From Phanerochaete sordida (taxonomy: Eukaryota; Basidiomycota; Agaricomycetes; Polyporales; Phanerochaetaceae), in assembly GCA_019973155.2 (NCBI GenBank), contig BPQB01000033.1, positions 1-64,000 on the forward strand: 64,000 nt of DNA, written 5' to 3'. Within the stretch, counting starts at the first letter, position 1. The number at the start of each line of letters is the position of its first letter. This document shows, one piece after another, positions 24,348-35,880 of the stretch. A program made the position numbers and the translations under genes. The notes below the pieces were generated by a model. That model was not told the origin of the DNA and did no database searches. It saw nothing but the letters and a program-made list of their open reading frames with translations.

Positions 24348-25998
24348 ATGCTTTCACAACGCATCATCGCCATCGCGCGCGGGCGGAGCGTCGCACCCGG
24401 CGGCCGCGCGAGCGCGGTCGCCCTCTCGCGAGCATGGTGCGTGCCCATCTCGAAGCGACTTTTCGCGTTGCTCACCGCGGGGCGACGAGCAGGCAGGCGA
24501 CGCACTCGTACACCCGGAAGGCGAACTTCCACTCGTCAAAACTCTTGCAAGGTGCCTCGGCGTGCTGACTGTACACGTGCGCCAGTGCTGACGCTCCTCC
24601 CCAGCTGAGACCGTGAAGGTCCCGCAGATGGCGGAGTCGATCTCGGAGGGCACCCTCAAGTCGTGGCTCAAGCAGCCCGGAGAGTTCGTCAACGCGGACG
24701 AGGAGGTTGCCACTATCGAGACTGACAAGGTGCGTGAGCTGCACCCGACCGCTTGCGCTCCGCGCTGATCCACATACGTGTAGATTGATGTCTCCGTGAA
24801 CGCGCCTGTCTCGGGTACTATCACGGAGCTGCTCGCTGGCGAGGAGGACACGGTCACTGTCGGCCAGGACCTCTTCCGCCTTGAGCCTGGTGAGGATGGC
24901 GGTGCCTCAAAGCCGAAGGAGGCGGCAAAGGAGGAGCAGACCGATAAGACCTCCGAGAAGCCCCCGGCCCCACCAGCGCCCTCAAAAGAGGACGTGAAGC
25001 AGAAGGACACCGCTGGCGTGCAGGAGGGCACTGAGAAGAAGGAGGTCAAGGAGACAACCAAGCCCGCCCAGGAGTCAAAACCGTCGAAATCGAAGGACGA
25101 GGCGAAGCCCAAGTCCGAGGCCCCGCCCCCGCAGGCCGCCTTCAGCCGCAACGAGACTCGCGTCAAGATGAACCGCATGCGCCTCCGCATCGCTGAGCGC
25201 CTCAAGGAGTCCCAGAACGCCGCCGCCTCCCTCACCACCTTCAACGAGATCGACATGTCTGCGCTCATGGACTTCCGCAAGAAGTACAAGGACGAGGTGC
25301 TCAAGGAGCACGAGGTGAAGCTCGGCTACATGAGCGCCTTCGCGAAGGCGTCCTGCCTCGCCCTCAAGGAGATCCCCGTCGCGAACGCGAGCATCGAGGA
25401 GGGCGACATTGTCTACCGCGACTACGTCGACCTCTCCATCGCGGTCGCGACCCCCAAGGGCCTCGTCACCCCCGTCGTCCGCAACGCCGAGAGCATGAAC
25501 ATGATCCAGATCGAGCGCGAGATTGCCAACCTCGGCAAGAAGGCGCGCGACGGCAAGCTCACCATCGAGGACATGGCCGGCGGCACCTTCACCATGTAAG
25601 CTTCCGTCTCTGCCAGCGATGTGGCGTGTGCTCACAAGCGCCCGCAGCTCCAACGGCGGTGTCTTCGGCTCGCTGTACGGCACACCCATCATCAACCTGC
25701 CGCAGGCTGCGGTCCTCGGTACGTCGGCCTTTTGATGCGTTCGTACCCGGTGTCTCACGCGCCTACGCAGGCATGCACTCCATCAGGGACCGCCCCGTCG
25801 TCGTCAACGGCCAGATCGTCATCCGGCCCATCATGATCGTCGCGCTCACGTACGACCACCGTCTCCTCGACGGCCGCGAGGCCACGACCTTCCTTGGTAC
25901 GCGTCCTGCGCTCGCTCAATTTCGGTGCTTCTCTGACGTCTGCCGCAGTCAAGGTCCGCGACTACATTCAGGACCCCGCCAAGATGCTCCTGGCATAG
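24348..25998 (+). CDS. KGD2: Dihydrolipoamide succinyltransferase, E2 of 2-oxoglutarate dehydrogenase
   Basis: This is the mitochondrial core enzyme of the 2-oxoglutarate dehydrogenase complex; it transfers succinyl from lipoyl-lysine to CoA in the citric acid cycle. The start at 24348 gives a basic presequence ([19 protein letters not shown]) and a short second exon ending [16 protein letters not shown]. The lipoyl domain begins [20 protein letters not shown] and contains the lipoylated lysine in IETDK; an intron follows that lysine codon directly. A Lys/Glu/Pro linker replaces the E3-binding domain, as usual for this E2. The catalytic domain begins [20 protein letters not shown] and includes [16 protein letters not shown] and [20 protein letters not shown]. 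The active-site motif DHRLLDG follows. It ends KMLLA. About seven exons. Confidence 0.95.
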
Positions 25999-26554
25999 AG
26001 CACCGTTCTTGGACACTGCAGCAGGCAGCAGACGGACGAAGCCTTTTAATCACAACGTTGAATATGCCCGGTTCTGTACGAGCTCAGGTCTATGCTTTCT
26101 CATTTGTCTACAATACACCATTCTCCAAGGCCTCCGTTCCCGAGCCCGTGTGTCCCGTGCCTGCTTCCTTTCACTTTGCTGCGTCAGCTTTTGTCATCCC
26201 GCTGCATCTCTTCCTGCATTGATGGACGTCGCTGACGGCACAGCTCGGGGACGCAGTAGCAGCCTAATTATACCCTGCATTTCGGCCGCCGACATACGCC
26301 GACGGAAGGGCGATGCGTTCCCGTCGACATCTCGGCGTGATTCTTGATGGTGAGCTTCATAAATCTCAGCGGCCCTAGACCATTGGACTGACGGCACTGC
26401 CCAGGTACCTGGATCCAATATCAGACTCTGAGCTTTGAGCGATCCGCGGCACAAGTGCGATGCGCCCGAGTGATGGTATGCGCTCCCGAGGCTCAGGCAG
26501 ACCGCAGCCCATTGACGACGCATCGGCGAGCACAGGTGTCGGCTGGGTAGAGTG
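25999..26554. other. Intergenic
   Basis: The 3' flank of KGD2 and the upstream region of the small secreted protein gene. No further gene is visible. Confidence 0.45.
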
Positions 26555-26561
26555 TATAAAT
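26555..26561 (+). promoter_or_regulatory. TATA box
   Basis: TATAAAT lies 136-142 bases upstream of the ATG of the small secreted protein at 26697. Confidence 0.55.
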
Positions 26562-26696
26562 CTTGGCGTGTCGATACAAGACCTCTTCACAGAGCTGGAC
26601 TCTTCCTACGAGGTGCGAGCAAGCTTGCGTGAGGCAGTATGACGGCACTTGGCTAACGCGTCCATCAGCGCGGGACTTAGACGCAAAACTCACAAC

Positions 26697-27377
26697 ATGG
26701 CTCGTTCCCTACTATCCCTCACAGCTCTGGTAGCCTTCCTCGCGCTCTCCTCAGCGGCACAGAGCGCCATCCCGGGTCGCGTCGTCTCGACACCATCGAC
26801 TGCCGCCTCATCGTCTGCCAGTTCGTCTGCCCCAGCTTCTCCGACGCGGTCGGCCATGGCGTACGAGGGTGCGCCAGGCGTCGATTTTGCCCTTTTGACT
26901 GCCCTGTGGGCGGACAAACGGCGTGACAGGTGATCATCACCCTACACCAAATTTCTCAAATATGCTGACAGTCTCGCTTACTCGACCAGCATGCCGACCG
27001 CATCTGCGATACCAACTGTCGCACGCCGCGACTCGCCTCTAGCAGGCCTAGTAACGGAAGCGCAAGCCCTGGTTACACCGACGGGTACGGCACTCATCTC
27101 CGGGCCCAGCGGCGTCGTGGGCGCCGACGGCCAGTTCCACCCCATCGGCTGGCACGTCGGCGCGCCCTTCATCGGTGCGCCGCAGATCGACCTCAGCAGT
27201 GTGCAATGGGAGTCTCTCTGGCAGAACCAGAGGCGGGCCAGGTATGAACACTGTTTTTGTAGCTTTGTGACTGGTGCTCAATGTCTTTTGTTCCTGCCCA
27301 GGCGGGAGGTTCGCCGGTCGAGAACGCGGGCTGTGGCTCGCGCGCGGCCCGGGCAGGGAGCACGAGAAGACTCATAA
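26697..27377 (+). CDS. Small secreted protein with dibasic sites
   Basis: Exons 26697-26929, 26972-27241 and 27302-27377 join in frame to 192 residues. The protein starts with a clear signal peptide (MARSLLSLTALVAFLALSSA, then AQSA). A Ser/Thr/Pro/Ala-rich stretch follows that could be O-glycosylated. Dibasic sites at DKRRDSLAY and VARRDSPLAG resemble Kex2 processing sites. A conserved-looking core follows (SGPSGVVGADGQFHPIGWHV, GAPFIGAPQIDLSSV), and the tail is Arg-rich. No cysteine-rich pattern is seen. I do not recognise the family; it may be a cell-wall or effector-like secreted protein. The last exon, with its Arg-rich tail, is the least certain part. Confidence 0.6.
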
Positions 27378-27886
27378 CGCTACAGTATTGCATGGATGCG
27401 CCGTGGGGCTCAAGTGGACAGGCGACGAATATCAGTACGGTATAATGCAGTGGTTGGTGCATCGCTCAATATCTATAATACTTGGTGAACATATATTTTT
27501 TCGCCGTCGGTCAGACTAGGGCTCGGCAAGCTCCGAACGCCACGAAGGTAGCTACCACGTGATCAATCCCGTCGCTCAACATTCGTCCCACTATACTTCA
27601 GCATTATTTTTCTTCTATCGGATTATGGCAGGCCCTGGAGAGTGCGCTTAAGCCTTCGAGAGGATAGGGCGAGATTGATACCCCTAGTCCTCCCCGCCCA
27701 AAGATGGAGTCCTGGAGTCGTCGTTGCGAGCGAATATAGAGTAGTAAGCCAGATGGATTATTTCCGACTGGATATCGAAGCCCCAGAACTAGTCCATTGC
27801 TGCGGCCGGTACTCGGTCATACACCGATAGTACAAATGCTAGCCTACGAATGCAACAATGCCGTCTTCACGTGCAGCTGCTGAGCC
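27378..27886. other. Intergenic
   Basis: The 509 bases between the small secreted protein and the 3' end of ubiquitin-core copy A show no coding signal. Confidence 0.45.
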
Positions 27887-30597
27887 CTACGCGTCGGAAG
27901 AGAGCCCAGATACGCGGTCCGCAGCGCGCAAAAACGTCCCGACGAGGCCCTGTGCAGCACACCTCTCGAGCACGATAATGCGCTCGTCCGCTGTCCCGGC
28001 GGCAGGACAGTCCCAGCCCGCCTCGCTCTCAGCCAGAGCATCCGTGAGCAGCGTCTTCCTCTCGGTGACGTTCCGGCATCGCCTCGGGCACTCATCCACG
28101 GGCAGACCGTCGGCGCAGTCCCAGCAGAGCCGGTGTCCGCATGGACGGAGCTCGAATGACGCGGTGGCGGCGCAGTAGCAGCACCTGTGTTTTGTGGGGT
28201 CCGCGTCCGCGCGTTCTGCGAGCATGTGCTGCAGCGACTTGACCGCCGCGAGTGGGTGGGCCGCCGAGACGTTGTTCGCGGAGGGGATGCCCTCGTCGTA
28301 GAGGTCGAACCACGGGAGGCCAGCCTCGAGGTATGTTTCGATTGAGATCGGCGTCGGAATGGGAGGCTCGCCGGTGAGCCGAGCAAGGGCACCAGGGCTG
28401 AGCACCGAAATGTGCAGCCGGCAGCCCGCGTCGAAGTTGTATGCGGTGGCAGGCAGGCGGTCGCGGACGATCTTCTGCGCGATCTTGCCGCCCGCAGCGA
28501 AGCCAGCTTCGCGGGCCTGGAAGGCGTCGCCGGCTCCGCCCAGCATGCAGATGGATAGGTAAATTGTAGCCCCGTCAGGAATGTTGTAGTCTGTCAGGAT
28601 GCGTTAGTGGCAACCCAGCGCAGAGCAACTCGTAGACGCGATGCGAGGGATTGTAGCACGCACCGCAAAGACGCATGTCATCTTGGAGTCTCTCGCCATC
28701 GAATTGAAATCTTAAGACACCCGAACTAAAGCCTGCCTTGACCTCGACCCGGCTCTTGATCAGCTTGATAGTATCCATGGCGTCCGCGTGCACGGTCAGT
28801 ATGCCGCGGATGCTGTCGAGATACAAGGTCACTGTGGTTTTGGGTGAGAAGCTGAGCGTCCCTTAACAGAGTCGCTTACTTGGCCCAGTCTTCACCTTGA
28901 AAGTCTCTCCAATCGCCGTAAGATGCACCACAGACCCGATACTAGCAAGTTCGGGTTGTCGGGCAGTGAGGGGATGCGGGCTGGTAATGAGCAGGCTAAG
29001 CACTGGAAAAGCAGACAGGGGGACGCCAATAGCACACCTTTTTTCATCGTAGCATGTAATGACTTCGCCGACGAAGAGACCCTGGCTCAGAGCGGAAAAA
29101 TTCCTGTTGAGGCGAGTGTCGGCTGGGTCGTAGAACGACGACGGGGCGTCGAAGGTAGGAAAGACGTCAATTTGTATCCCGCCAATGTCCTACGCCACCT
29201 CAATGGCAAATGAAACGACAGATCAAAGGCGGTCGTACCTCTTTTCTGGTCATCTGAGCCTCAACGGTGAGCCCCTCGCCACTGGGAACCGCAACGAACT
29301 CTGCAGGAGAATCCAATCAGCGGTAAGTTCCTCTTTGGATGTTAGACAATGTACGTCGTACGACACCCCTCTCAGTACTGAATCCATCCTGCAGCCATCG
29401 TTAGTCATGAAATATGAACTAAACGGCCAAGCATCTTACCAGCCACCTGCAGAGCGTTACATGGGAGCTAGAGTTAGCGAATGTATGCAAAGTATCGGGA
29501 CAAAAAATGCGAGGGACTCAACCTACGTTTGCGAGACATATCCCGGAGTGACCGCCAGATAGTCCTGTCTGCCTTCTGTTCTGGCTCCCCGCGAAGCACC
29601 AGTGATGGCGTTCACGCCGCCTGCCGAAATCTTGACTGCGTACGGGGCGTCCGTCGACGCTCCTCGCAGCAGAAAGCTGATCCACATCGCTTCACATTGG
29701 TGCATGCCCTGTATGCAACTTCAGCGTGTTCGCCGATATGTGCGTACGCGAAAGCTCTACCATAAGGACTCCGCCTTTCGCCGCAATTGACGGCGGCAAG
29801 CGAGAGGAGAAGTCGGCAGCGTTTCTGATAGGCCAGTAGGTCAGAAATATGACAAAAAGGGCGTGAATTCATCCGCACAGGACAGGAAACTTTCCCAACC
29901 CTGCGGGTAGGGAGTGGGTCTTCCCGTCATCTGCACCGTAGGATTAGCCTGCTCACGCTCCTGTCAGATGTTTGCGGACGCACCGGGCACCCTGAGCGTC
30001 CTGAGTATGTCGTGAGAACAGGGTTTATAGGAGGAAGATAGGATCCATACCTCATGAAAGCCATGGAAACGCCGCCGACTTCCACGCTGTCCCCGTTGTG
30101 AATCTTGGCGTGGCTGAGTCCAGAAACCGAGCACTGCTGTGTGTCCCGCTGAGCCTTGGGACTGCTCATATTGATCACGCCACGTAGGTGCTCATGGTAG
30201 TACCGGCATAGGGGTTCCTCTCTACAGATGCATTAGGTCTATTTCAACGGATGCGCGCAGTGCACTCACGCGTTGATGCGCCCAGCCAACGTCTCTGCAT
30301 CGAACGCCGACGGCCCGCTCACGACTTCTAGCTTGGCTTTTTTGCGCGTGCTGAACGCTTTCGGCTCGTGGAAACCTATTTGGAGCGTCAGGCCGCGTCA
30401 TATAGCCCAATAATATGTCTATGACACGTACCGTTCCGGCGCATCTGCGCGACGAGATAGTCGAACGTCACCGGGACGGGCACGTCGTGCAGCTCGAGTC
30501 GGCTGGGCTTGCCGACATCGTTGCTTGTGTCGATGACAACCTTAACGACGCGCTTGGATTGTCTGCTTCGTGTCTTGTATGGGTGTCGCGCGAACAT
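27887..30597 (-). CDS. Ubiquitin-core multi-domain protein, copy A (degenerate ubiquitin unit)
   Basis: This is a member of a five-gene family in this window; the function is unknown. I chose the start at 30597 (MFARHPYKTRSRQSK) by alignment with copy B; an in-frame ATG at 30639 is possible. The N-terminal module has [49 protein letters not shown] and [14 protein letters not shown] with [15 protein letters not shown]. The 17-nt micro-exon is 29984-30000 and the 7-nt one 29440-29446. The ubiquitin-like unit (28832-28535) keeps the fold pattern (VTLYLDSIRGILTVHADAMD, DYNIPDGATIYLSI) but ends CMLGGAGD, not LRLRGG. The C-terminal module begins [20 protein letters not shown] and carries a RING-like cluster CCYC-x10-CGHRLCWDC-x8-CPRRC. 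The N- and C-modules are closest to copy B. Confidence 0.85.
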
Positions 30598-31015
30598 TTG
30601 CCGGCTCTGCAAGAAGCCTTCAAGCTTCGAGCGTCGCACTCGGGCAGCTTAGCTTCTGAGACTGCCCAGAGCTGGTGAAAAACTTGGAGTGATGCAGGCG
30701 AATCTTCTGGTCAAAACAAAGAACGGCTGCAGATGTTCTGAACGCGCGACCGTTCTTCAGCCAGAGTGGTCGACTACTACCCGCACACTTTCAACTTTTT
30801 AGGAGGCGCGTGGTAAGCGCGCATGTCAATATTTACAGTACTGGCACTTGTCCAAGTCGTTCGTCGACGTCGAAAATTGCCACCGTGACAAGATACTTAA
30901 GAGTCACAAACGTTCTACGTATACACCAGAAGGTCCGTATTCGACTAAAATAGATGATGAATGCGTTCAACAGTATGAAAGCTTCCAGGTGCAATAAGTA
31001 TTATCATCCTCAAGC
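30598..31015. other. Intergenic
   Basis: This segment holds the 5' flank of ubiquitin-core copy A and the 3' flank of the acidic nuclear protein gene. Nothing else is supportable. Confidence 0.45.
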
Positions 31016-32700
31016 TCAAGAGTCGGTCTGAGTCCCCGCGACCGGCGCGGAAGATTTGTCGCCATCGTGCAGGCCGTTAGCCTCGATCGCGCTGGAAGCA
31101 TCTTCTGGCTTCTGCTCGGGATCCGTACTTGGTCGTGGTTGTGCCCGGGGCCGACGCCGTGGATCTCTCGAAGGGTCGTAATGCGTAGCTGGCAGAGCTG
31201 CGATACCGCCCACCGAAGGTTGAGCCGTAATCGGTACAGCAGCAGCACCACTGACATCGTCGATTGCAGCAGGCGGCGCAAGAGCTGAAGCTGCTTGTAT
31301 GCCCTGCCCAAGCCCTACGACGCCGGGACCCGGTAGCGGCCAGGGGACGGTCGGCACCTTCAGCACGGCCGGGCGCACAAGGAGGCCTCCTGGCAGCGTC
31401 GTCATCGGCGCGCTCGCGGACTCGTCCTCAGACCCTGGTGTCAGCGCGGCCTGGCGCTGTGCCCAGAAGAGTGTCGAGCCGGGCGGGTACACAGGCTGCT
31501 TTCCTTTGTCCTTCGCAACCGGCAGCTCGCCGTCCTCAGTGATATGCCCGGCGCGACTCGTTGGCGGAGACGTGCTGCGTTCTCTCGAGCGTGCCAAATC
31601 TTCAGTGGGACGCTGCCGTTTGTGGCTGCGCTCGTTGTCCGCATCGCCGTCGTCCTCTGGAGTCTCATCTTCGGAGCGTTTACGCTTGGAACGCGCCCCG
31701 GCCTGAACGGGCGGCGTGGTCGGTGCAGTGATGATGCTCGAAAGCAGCAACTCGGCGGCCTCTTCGTGAGCTTGGTTGGGCGACGGCGAAGGGTCACTTG
31801 GTTGGGTCTCCTGTGGCAGCACCTCGAATTCTGCAGGTGGTAGTCTGGTAAAGAAGTGAGCGAAGGCTGAATAGGTATGCAAAGCTCGCTCACGGAGTAT
31901 CCGCCAGCTCATCGTCATCGAGGAACGTTCCGTCAATGTACATCGGGCCTGGCCCCTCATATTCCTCAACATGCCACTCGTCCTCGTCGTAGTCCTCGTC
32001 GTCACCGTCGTCGTCATCCTCGCCTTCGCCGTCCTCGTCCCACTCGTCGTCATCTTCGTCTTCATCCGCCTTCGCATCCTCTTCCCCGTCAAAGTCCAGG
32101 TCGAACTCATCTCCGTCCTCGTCGAACAGCCCCAACTTGCCCTGCGCCTTGTCCGACAAATACGCGACGAACTCGGGGCCCGCGAGGCGTCCAGCGGTGC
32201 GCACGAGCTTAACAATCGCCTTGATCTCCTCCTCGGTCTCCTGCTCGACCAGGGCCGCCTGGGAGAGGAGCCGGTCCGCCTGCGTACAGACGTGTTCGAC
32301 GTGGCGCAGCGCGTCGGCGCGTGCGTCGCGGAGGTGGTCGAGCATCTTGTCGAGCCAGCCCGGATCCGGCGCGTCAAGCCCGGGGAAGGCGAAGGAGGTG
32401 TGCTTAATGCTTGCGGGAGGGGCGCCACTGGGCGCGGCGCGCAGGGTGTGCTCGGGGAACCAGTCGCGGAAGATAGCGTCTTGCTGCGCGCGTCGGACTT
32501 TCTGGCCACGTTTTGCACGCTCCTCGGAGGTTTCTTCTGGTAGAGCCTTCGACGAAGTAAGGTGATGTATGAGCGATGGCGTGTGGCACCAGGGTCCAGG
32601 ACGTGCAACATACTTGTGTTGGTGGGTTCGGTGCTGCATCCTTGCGTCCGGCAGCAGGACTTGCTGCCATGACTGGTCTGTTCAGTTGAGGGGGCGACAT
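31016..32700 (-). CDS. Acidic, probably nuclear hypothetical protein
   Basis: Three exons join in frame to about 500 residues. Exon 1 (start 32700, MSPPQLNRPVMAASPAAGRK; an alternative ATG is at 32670) ends at a GTATGT donor. Exon 2 begins ALPEETSEERAKRGQKVRRA and ends ELADTP at a GTGAGC donor near 31900. Exon 3 continues LPPAEFEVLPQETQPSD to the stop at 31016. The middle has a helical region (LRDARADALRHVEHVCTQAD) followed by an almost uninterrupted Asp/Glu tract of about 50 residues. The C-terminal part has nuclear-localisation-like clusters (RSKRKRSEDE, SHKRQRPTED) and a disordered Pro-rich tail. Acidic tracts of this kind suit histone or chromatin binding, but I recognise no catalytic domain. 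Confidence 0.7.
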
Positions 32701-33028
32701 AAACGAGAGAGAGGTTTGAAGCGAACTGTGGGCGTTGAAGGACAAGAACGTGCAGTGGCCTCAGCCACTCCCCCGGACCCTGCGCCGTATAAGGCAACTT
32801 CACGATCAAAGCGCCTCGAGACAACAACAAAGAAACATCTGTTCCATTTGGGGATGCGTTAGAAGCTACAGATAATACAGGGTCACCAAGGGTATAGCAC
32901 ACGTTACTAGGTATCTATGTCTGGGGACGGAACGCGACGGAGCTCGTCGCGAGAGGAGGCAAGGAGTGTGGCGGTGGCTGGAGGAAGCATTAACTCATCG
33001 GCTAGCGGCCTAAGATGTGGTCAACTAG
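32701..33028. other. Intergenic
   Basis: These 328 bases lie between the acidic protein's start and the 3' end of the zinc-finger gene (both on minus). No coding signal. Confidence 0.4.
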
Positions 33029-34083
33029 TTAGCAGAGTTTCCACCCAGATGTATGTGTAACGCACCCGAAATTGGCACGCAAGACCTCGTCGAGAAGTGC
33101 ATCCTTTCGTTCCCTCCACAGCAGCTCCTCGTGGCGCACCATTTGGAGTTCTTCGATAAGATGGGCATGCTCGCCAAGTAGGTGCGTGTGTCGCGCTTTC
33201 AGCAAAAGATACTTCACCATCTGGGGCGTTCGTCCGAGGATGAGCCCAGTGTTCGGGTCCTGCATGGCGAGGAGATGTGGCGGGATCTCTTCGTCGGGAT
33301 CGCTCTCGTCGTCAAAGTCGGGGCTGAGCGAGCGTCCGTTGCCATTTCCATTGGCGCGGTCGCCATTAGCATCGGGAGGCGACATCCTGTCGTCCATGTC
33401 CCCATTATCTGGTGGGTCAACCTTGAACGTGCTGTATCCGTCGTTGGTCGGCTGCGGGTTTGGCTCCGCGTCGTCACGCTTTCGCTTCCTGTTGCCGCCA
33501 CGTCCAGGTGCAGGCGGCACCATGTTGTGTTGCATGCGCATGTGCTTCGCGAGGGCATCGGAACGGGTGAAAGACTTATCGCACTCTGCGAGACTATGTT
33601 CAGTTTCAGGTGGCGTAAAGAAGTACGCCGTACGAACCTGGTCGCGTGCAGACGAATGGCTTCTCGCCGGTGTGGGATCGAATGTGAGATATAAGAGCGA
33701 AGCGAGACGTCTGTGCTATGCCTCTGCGCGCGCATGTCTTCCACTCGCACGTATAGTTCGACTTGTGCACGCCAATATGATCTGTTACAGATGTTGGAGC
33801 AGGCTCACATGATAAAAGAGGCCGTCTCACCACCGTGTATGTGATCAATGAGCGACGGCAGGTGGTCAAACACTTTGCCACAGTCCTCCCATTGGCAGGT
33901 CATGGTGTCGTCCCCCTCGGTCACCGGAAACTGCCCTTCAGCCGGCAGCGGCGATGCGGGTCGTGACGGCTCTACACCTTCAAAGCCAGCGGATTGGAAC
34001 TCATCTTCAGAGGATGAGTCGGAGACGTGCGAGGACTCGACGCCTGGTGAAGGTGAGGGGGAGTAGTATGGGCTCTGAGCCAT
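33029..34083 (-). CDS. C2H2 zinc-finger protein, INO80 subunit Iec1-like
   Basis: A nuclear zinc-finger protein of about 300 residues. The start at 34083 gives MAQSPYYSPSPSPGVESSHV and a Ser/acid-rich N-terminus. Three C2H2 fingers follow: CQWEDCGKVFDHLPSLIDHI; CEWKTC with FALISHIRSHTGEKPF; and C-x4-C with DKSFTRSDALAKHMRMQH. The linker pattern resembles YY1. The C-terminal helical region has NTGLILGRTPQMVKYLLLKA and EELLWRERKDALLDEVLRAN, which I associate with the fungal INO80 chromatin-remodelling subunit Iec1. That specific assignment is from memory. Three to four exons. It is divergent from TAF11, with only about 330 bases between the two starts. Confidence 0.75.
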
Positions 34084-34414
34084 ATGAACAAGGTCCGAGA
34101 TTTAAGCAAGAGTCGCGATATGTTGAAATGCCTAAGCGAGCAAGCCTCCGCAGTGATTTGGCGAAGAGAATGATATGGCGATAGGGCGAGGGAGGCGAGG
34201 GTGTGCTGAGCAGTGCGGTGGCGGACAAGGACGAGTGGCAGCGTCCAGAATTCATAGCGGATCAGGTCAGTCGGGTAAGTGAGTCGGTCAACTAGAGCAG
34301 ACGCCCGTGCTTACAGGTAAGCAAGCTACTTACCGTGCGAACTTTGCAGCCAACGGCGCTGAAGTTGTGCTCCGGCTTCGTGTCGCCTGCTTCTCCCCAA
34401 CTACCTCGTCAACG
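34084..34414. promoter_or_regulatory. Short divergent promoter region (zinc-finger gene and TAF11)
   Basis: Only 331 bases separate the two divergent starts of nuclear/transcription genes, so the promoter elements are probably shared. I see no TATA box at a suitable spacing. Confidence 0.4.
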
Positions 34415-35433
34415 ATGAGCTCACCGTTTACTACATATCCTACACCTGAGCGCACGTTCCTGCCAGCGAACCCTGCAGCTCGAGCCACAGCGACGTCTAC
34501 GCCCGCCAGAGGCACGGGAGCGAAGCGCGGACGGAAGCCGAAGAACGCAAACCTGACCACAGAATCCACTCGTACATCGCCTCAGACATCTCCGACCACC
34601 AGCCTACCAACACCTTTGCAATGGACTGCCATCCAATCAAACACTGCAGGGCCGAGCACGGTCGCGTATGCTGACAGCAGTAGCAGCTCCGCAGGTCCCT
34701 CGAACGCCAATCAGGAGCCGAATGCTCAGCTCAGCTCCGAGACGGGAGGTGTCATCAGCCTCCCTGGAGTGACCAACTCCTCCGCCGCAGGCGAGGGTGC
34801 TGTGGGCCAGAGGCCAAGTGTCGCGCCTGGTGCTCCTGGTGCTGATGAAGATGGAGACGGAGAAGACGAGCTGCTGCCCGCTATGGCCGACGACGATTAC
34901 TCCGCACAGCTGTCATGGCAGAGTCAGTCCAAGGACAATCTGAAGTGCGTCAGATATATCGAGATACCATGACCTGCATTCTAACCCCAGTCCCCCCACA
35001 GGGTCCTTATGGACAATTTCAGCCCCGCACAATATGACAGGTTCGAGGCGTATCGTCGGCACGCCCTGCCGAAACAAGCTGTTCGTAAGGTACGTGATCT
35101 GCTAGCTAAGCCCGTCTCGCCCGCTCAGCCCCATTTGTCACCAGGTCATCCAACAGACACTAGGACAGCAGGTCTCGCAGCCTGTGGCGCAGATTGTTGC
35201 CGGTTTCTCGAAGGTCTTCGTAGGTGAAATAATCGAGAAAGGTACGCGCATCTACAGCTAGAATGCAGCCTGATGCTTACGGCGGGTCAGCACGGGCGGT
35301 GCAACAGAGGCGAGGAGAGACGGGCCCTTTGTCGCCCGATCACCTCCGAGAAGCATATCGCCTCTATCAGAAGGAGACCGGACGCGTTGGTGCTGCGCGT
35401 CCCCTTCGATCCAAGCGAATATTCGTTAAGTGA
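34415..35433 (+). CDS. TAF11: TFIID subunit TAF11
   Basis: This is a histone-fold subunit of the general transcription factor TFIID, which pairs with TAF13. The start at 34415 gives MSSPFTTYPTPERTFLPANP. A disordered N-terminus of about 170 residues follows, with an AT-hook-like KRGRKPKNA and an acidic DEDGDGEDELLPAMADDD. The histone fold is unmistakable: VLMDNFSPAQYDRFEAYRRH, ALPKQAVRKVIQQTLGQQV, SQPVAQIVAGFSKVFVGEII and ARAVQQRRGETGPLSPDHLR. It ends RPLRSKRIFVK. Four exons, with joins within the codon for K before VLMDN, after RK, and after IEK. Length about 285 residues. Confidence 0.95.
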
Positions 35434-35758
35434 CGACTGTCTCGCCCACGCACATTCGAAGCCGAGAAACCGGCTAGCCGACGACGAAGCGTCATCGGAA
35501 AACGTCTCGGTCTCCGTCTTTTTTGAGCTGGCTCCGTTCAAATATCCTGTGAGTCTGTCAATCATCACGTCCTCATCATGTATAGATCCCAGTCGCTGTA
35601 ATATTGTACCTTGCAATTCACGTATACCTCTCGCAATTACCGTCCTATGATGTCCATCACACACCAAGACCACATCTGCAACGACGGAACGGCCACGGAC
35701 CCATATCACATTCAATGAGGCTCATGGCACAAGTGTGGACACTCCTGTCCTCGGGCAT

Positions 35759-35880
35759 GGCTTGATCCTGCTGTCGCAAGCGTGTCGAAACAATGCGCCG
35801 AGGACTGAACATCGTTGGGCGTGGCGTACGATCACAGCTCAGATACGCGACCACGCATCACGAGTTGAGTACTTCCTTCC
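35759..35880 (+). pseudogene. Fragment of a DUF6533-type gene (3' end)
   Basis: An isolated frame reads HGLILLSQACRNNAPRTEHR, then WAWRTITAQIRDHASRVEYF. It aligns without gaps to the last exon of the two DUF6533 genes at the left end: His to Trp is 22 residues in all, and GWSTFSAQVRD or GWNTLSARVSD corresponds to AWRTITAQIRD. The upstream exons are missing because TAF11 ends only 325 bases before. I read it as a truncated, dispersed copy. Confidence 0.45.

Noticed and set aside
25075..25758. Minus-strand 227-codon frame
   Set aside because: It is the antisense shadow of KGD2, whose plus frame is clearly homologous.
31016..32902. One 628-codon minus reading frame taken as a single exon
   Set aside because: The first half is out of frame with the Asp/Glu-rich exon. 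Two splice joins give a coherent protein instead, while the single frame gives Arg/Thr-rich nonsense.
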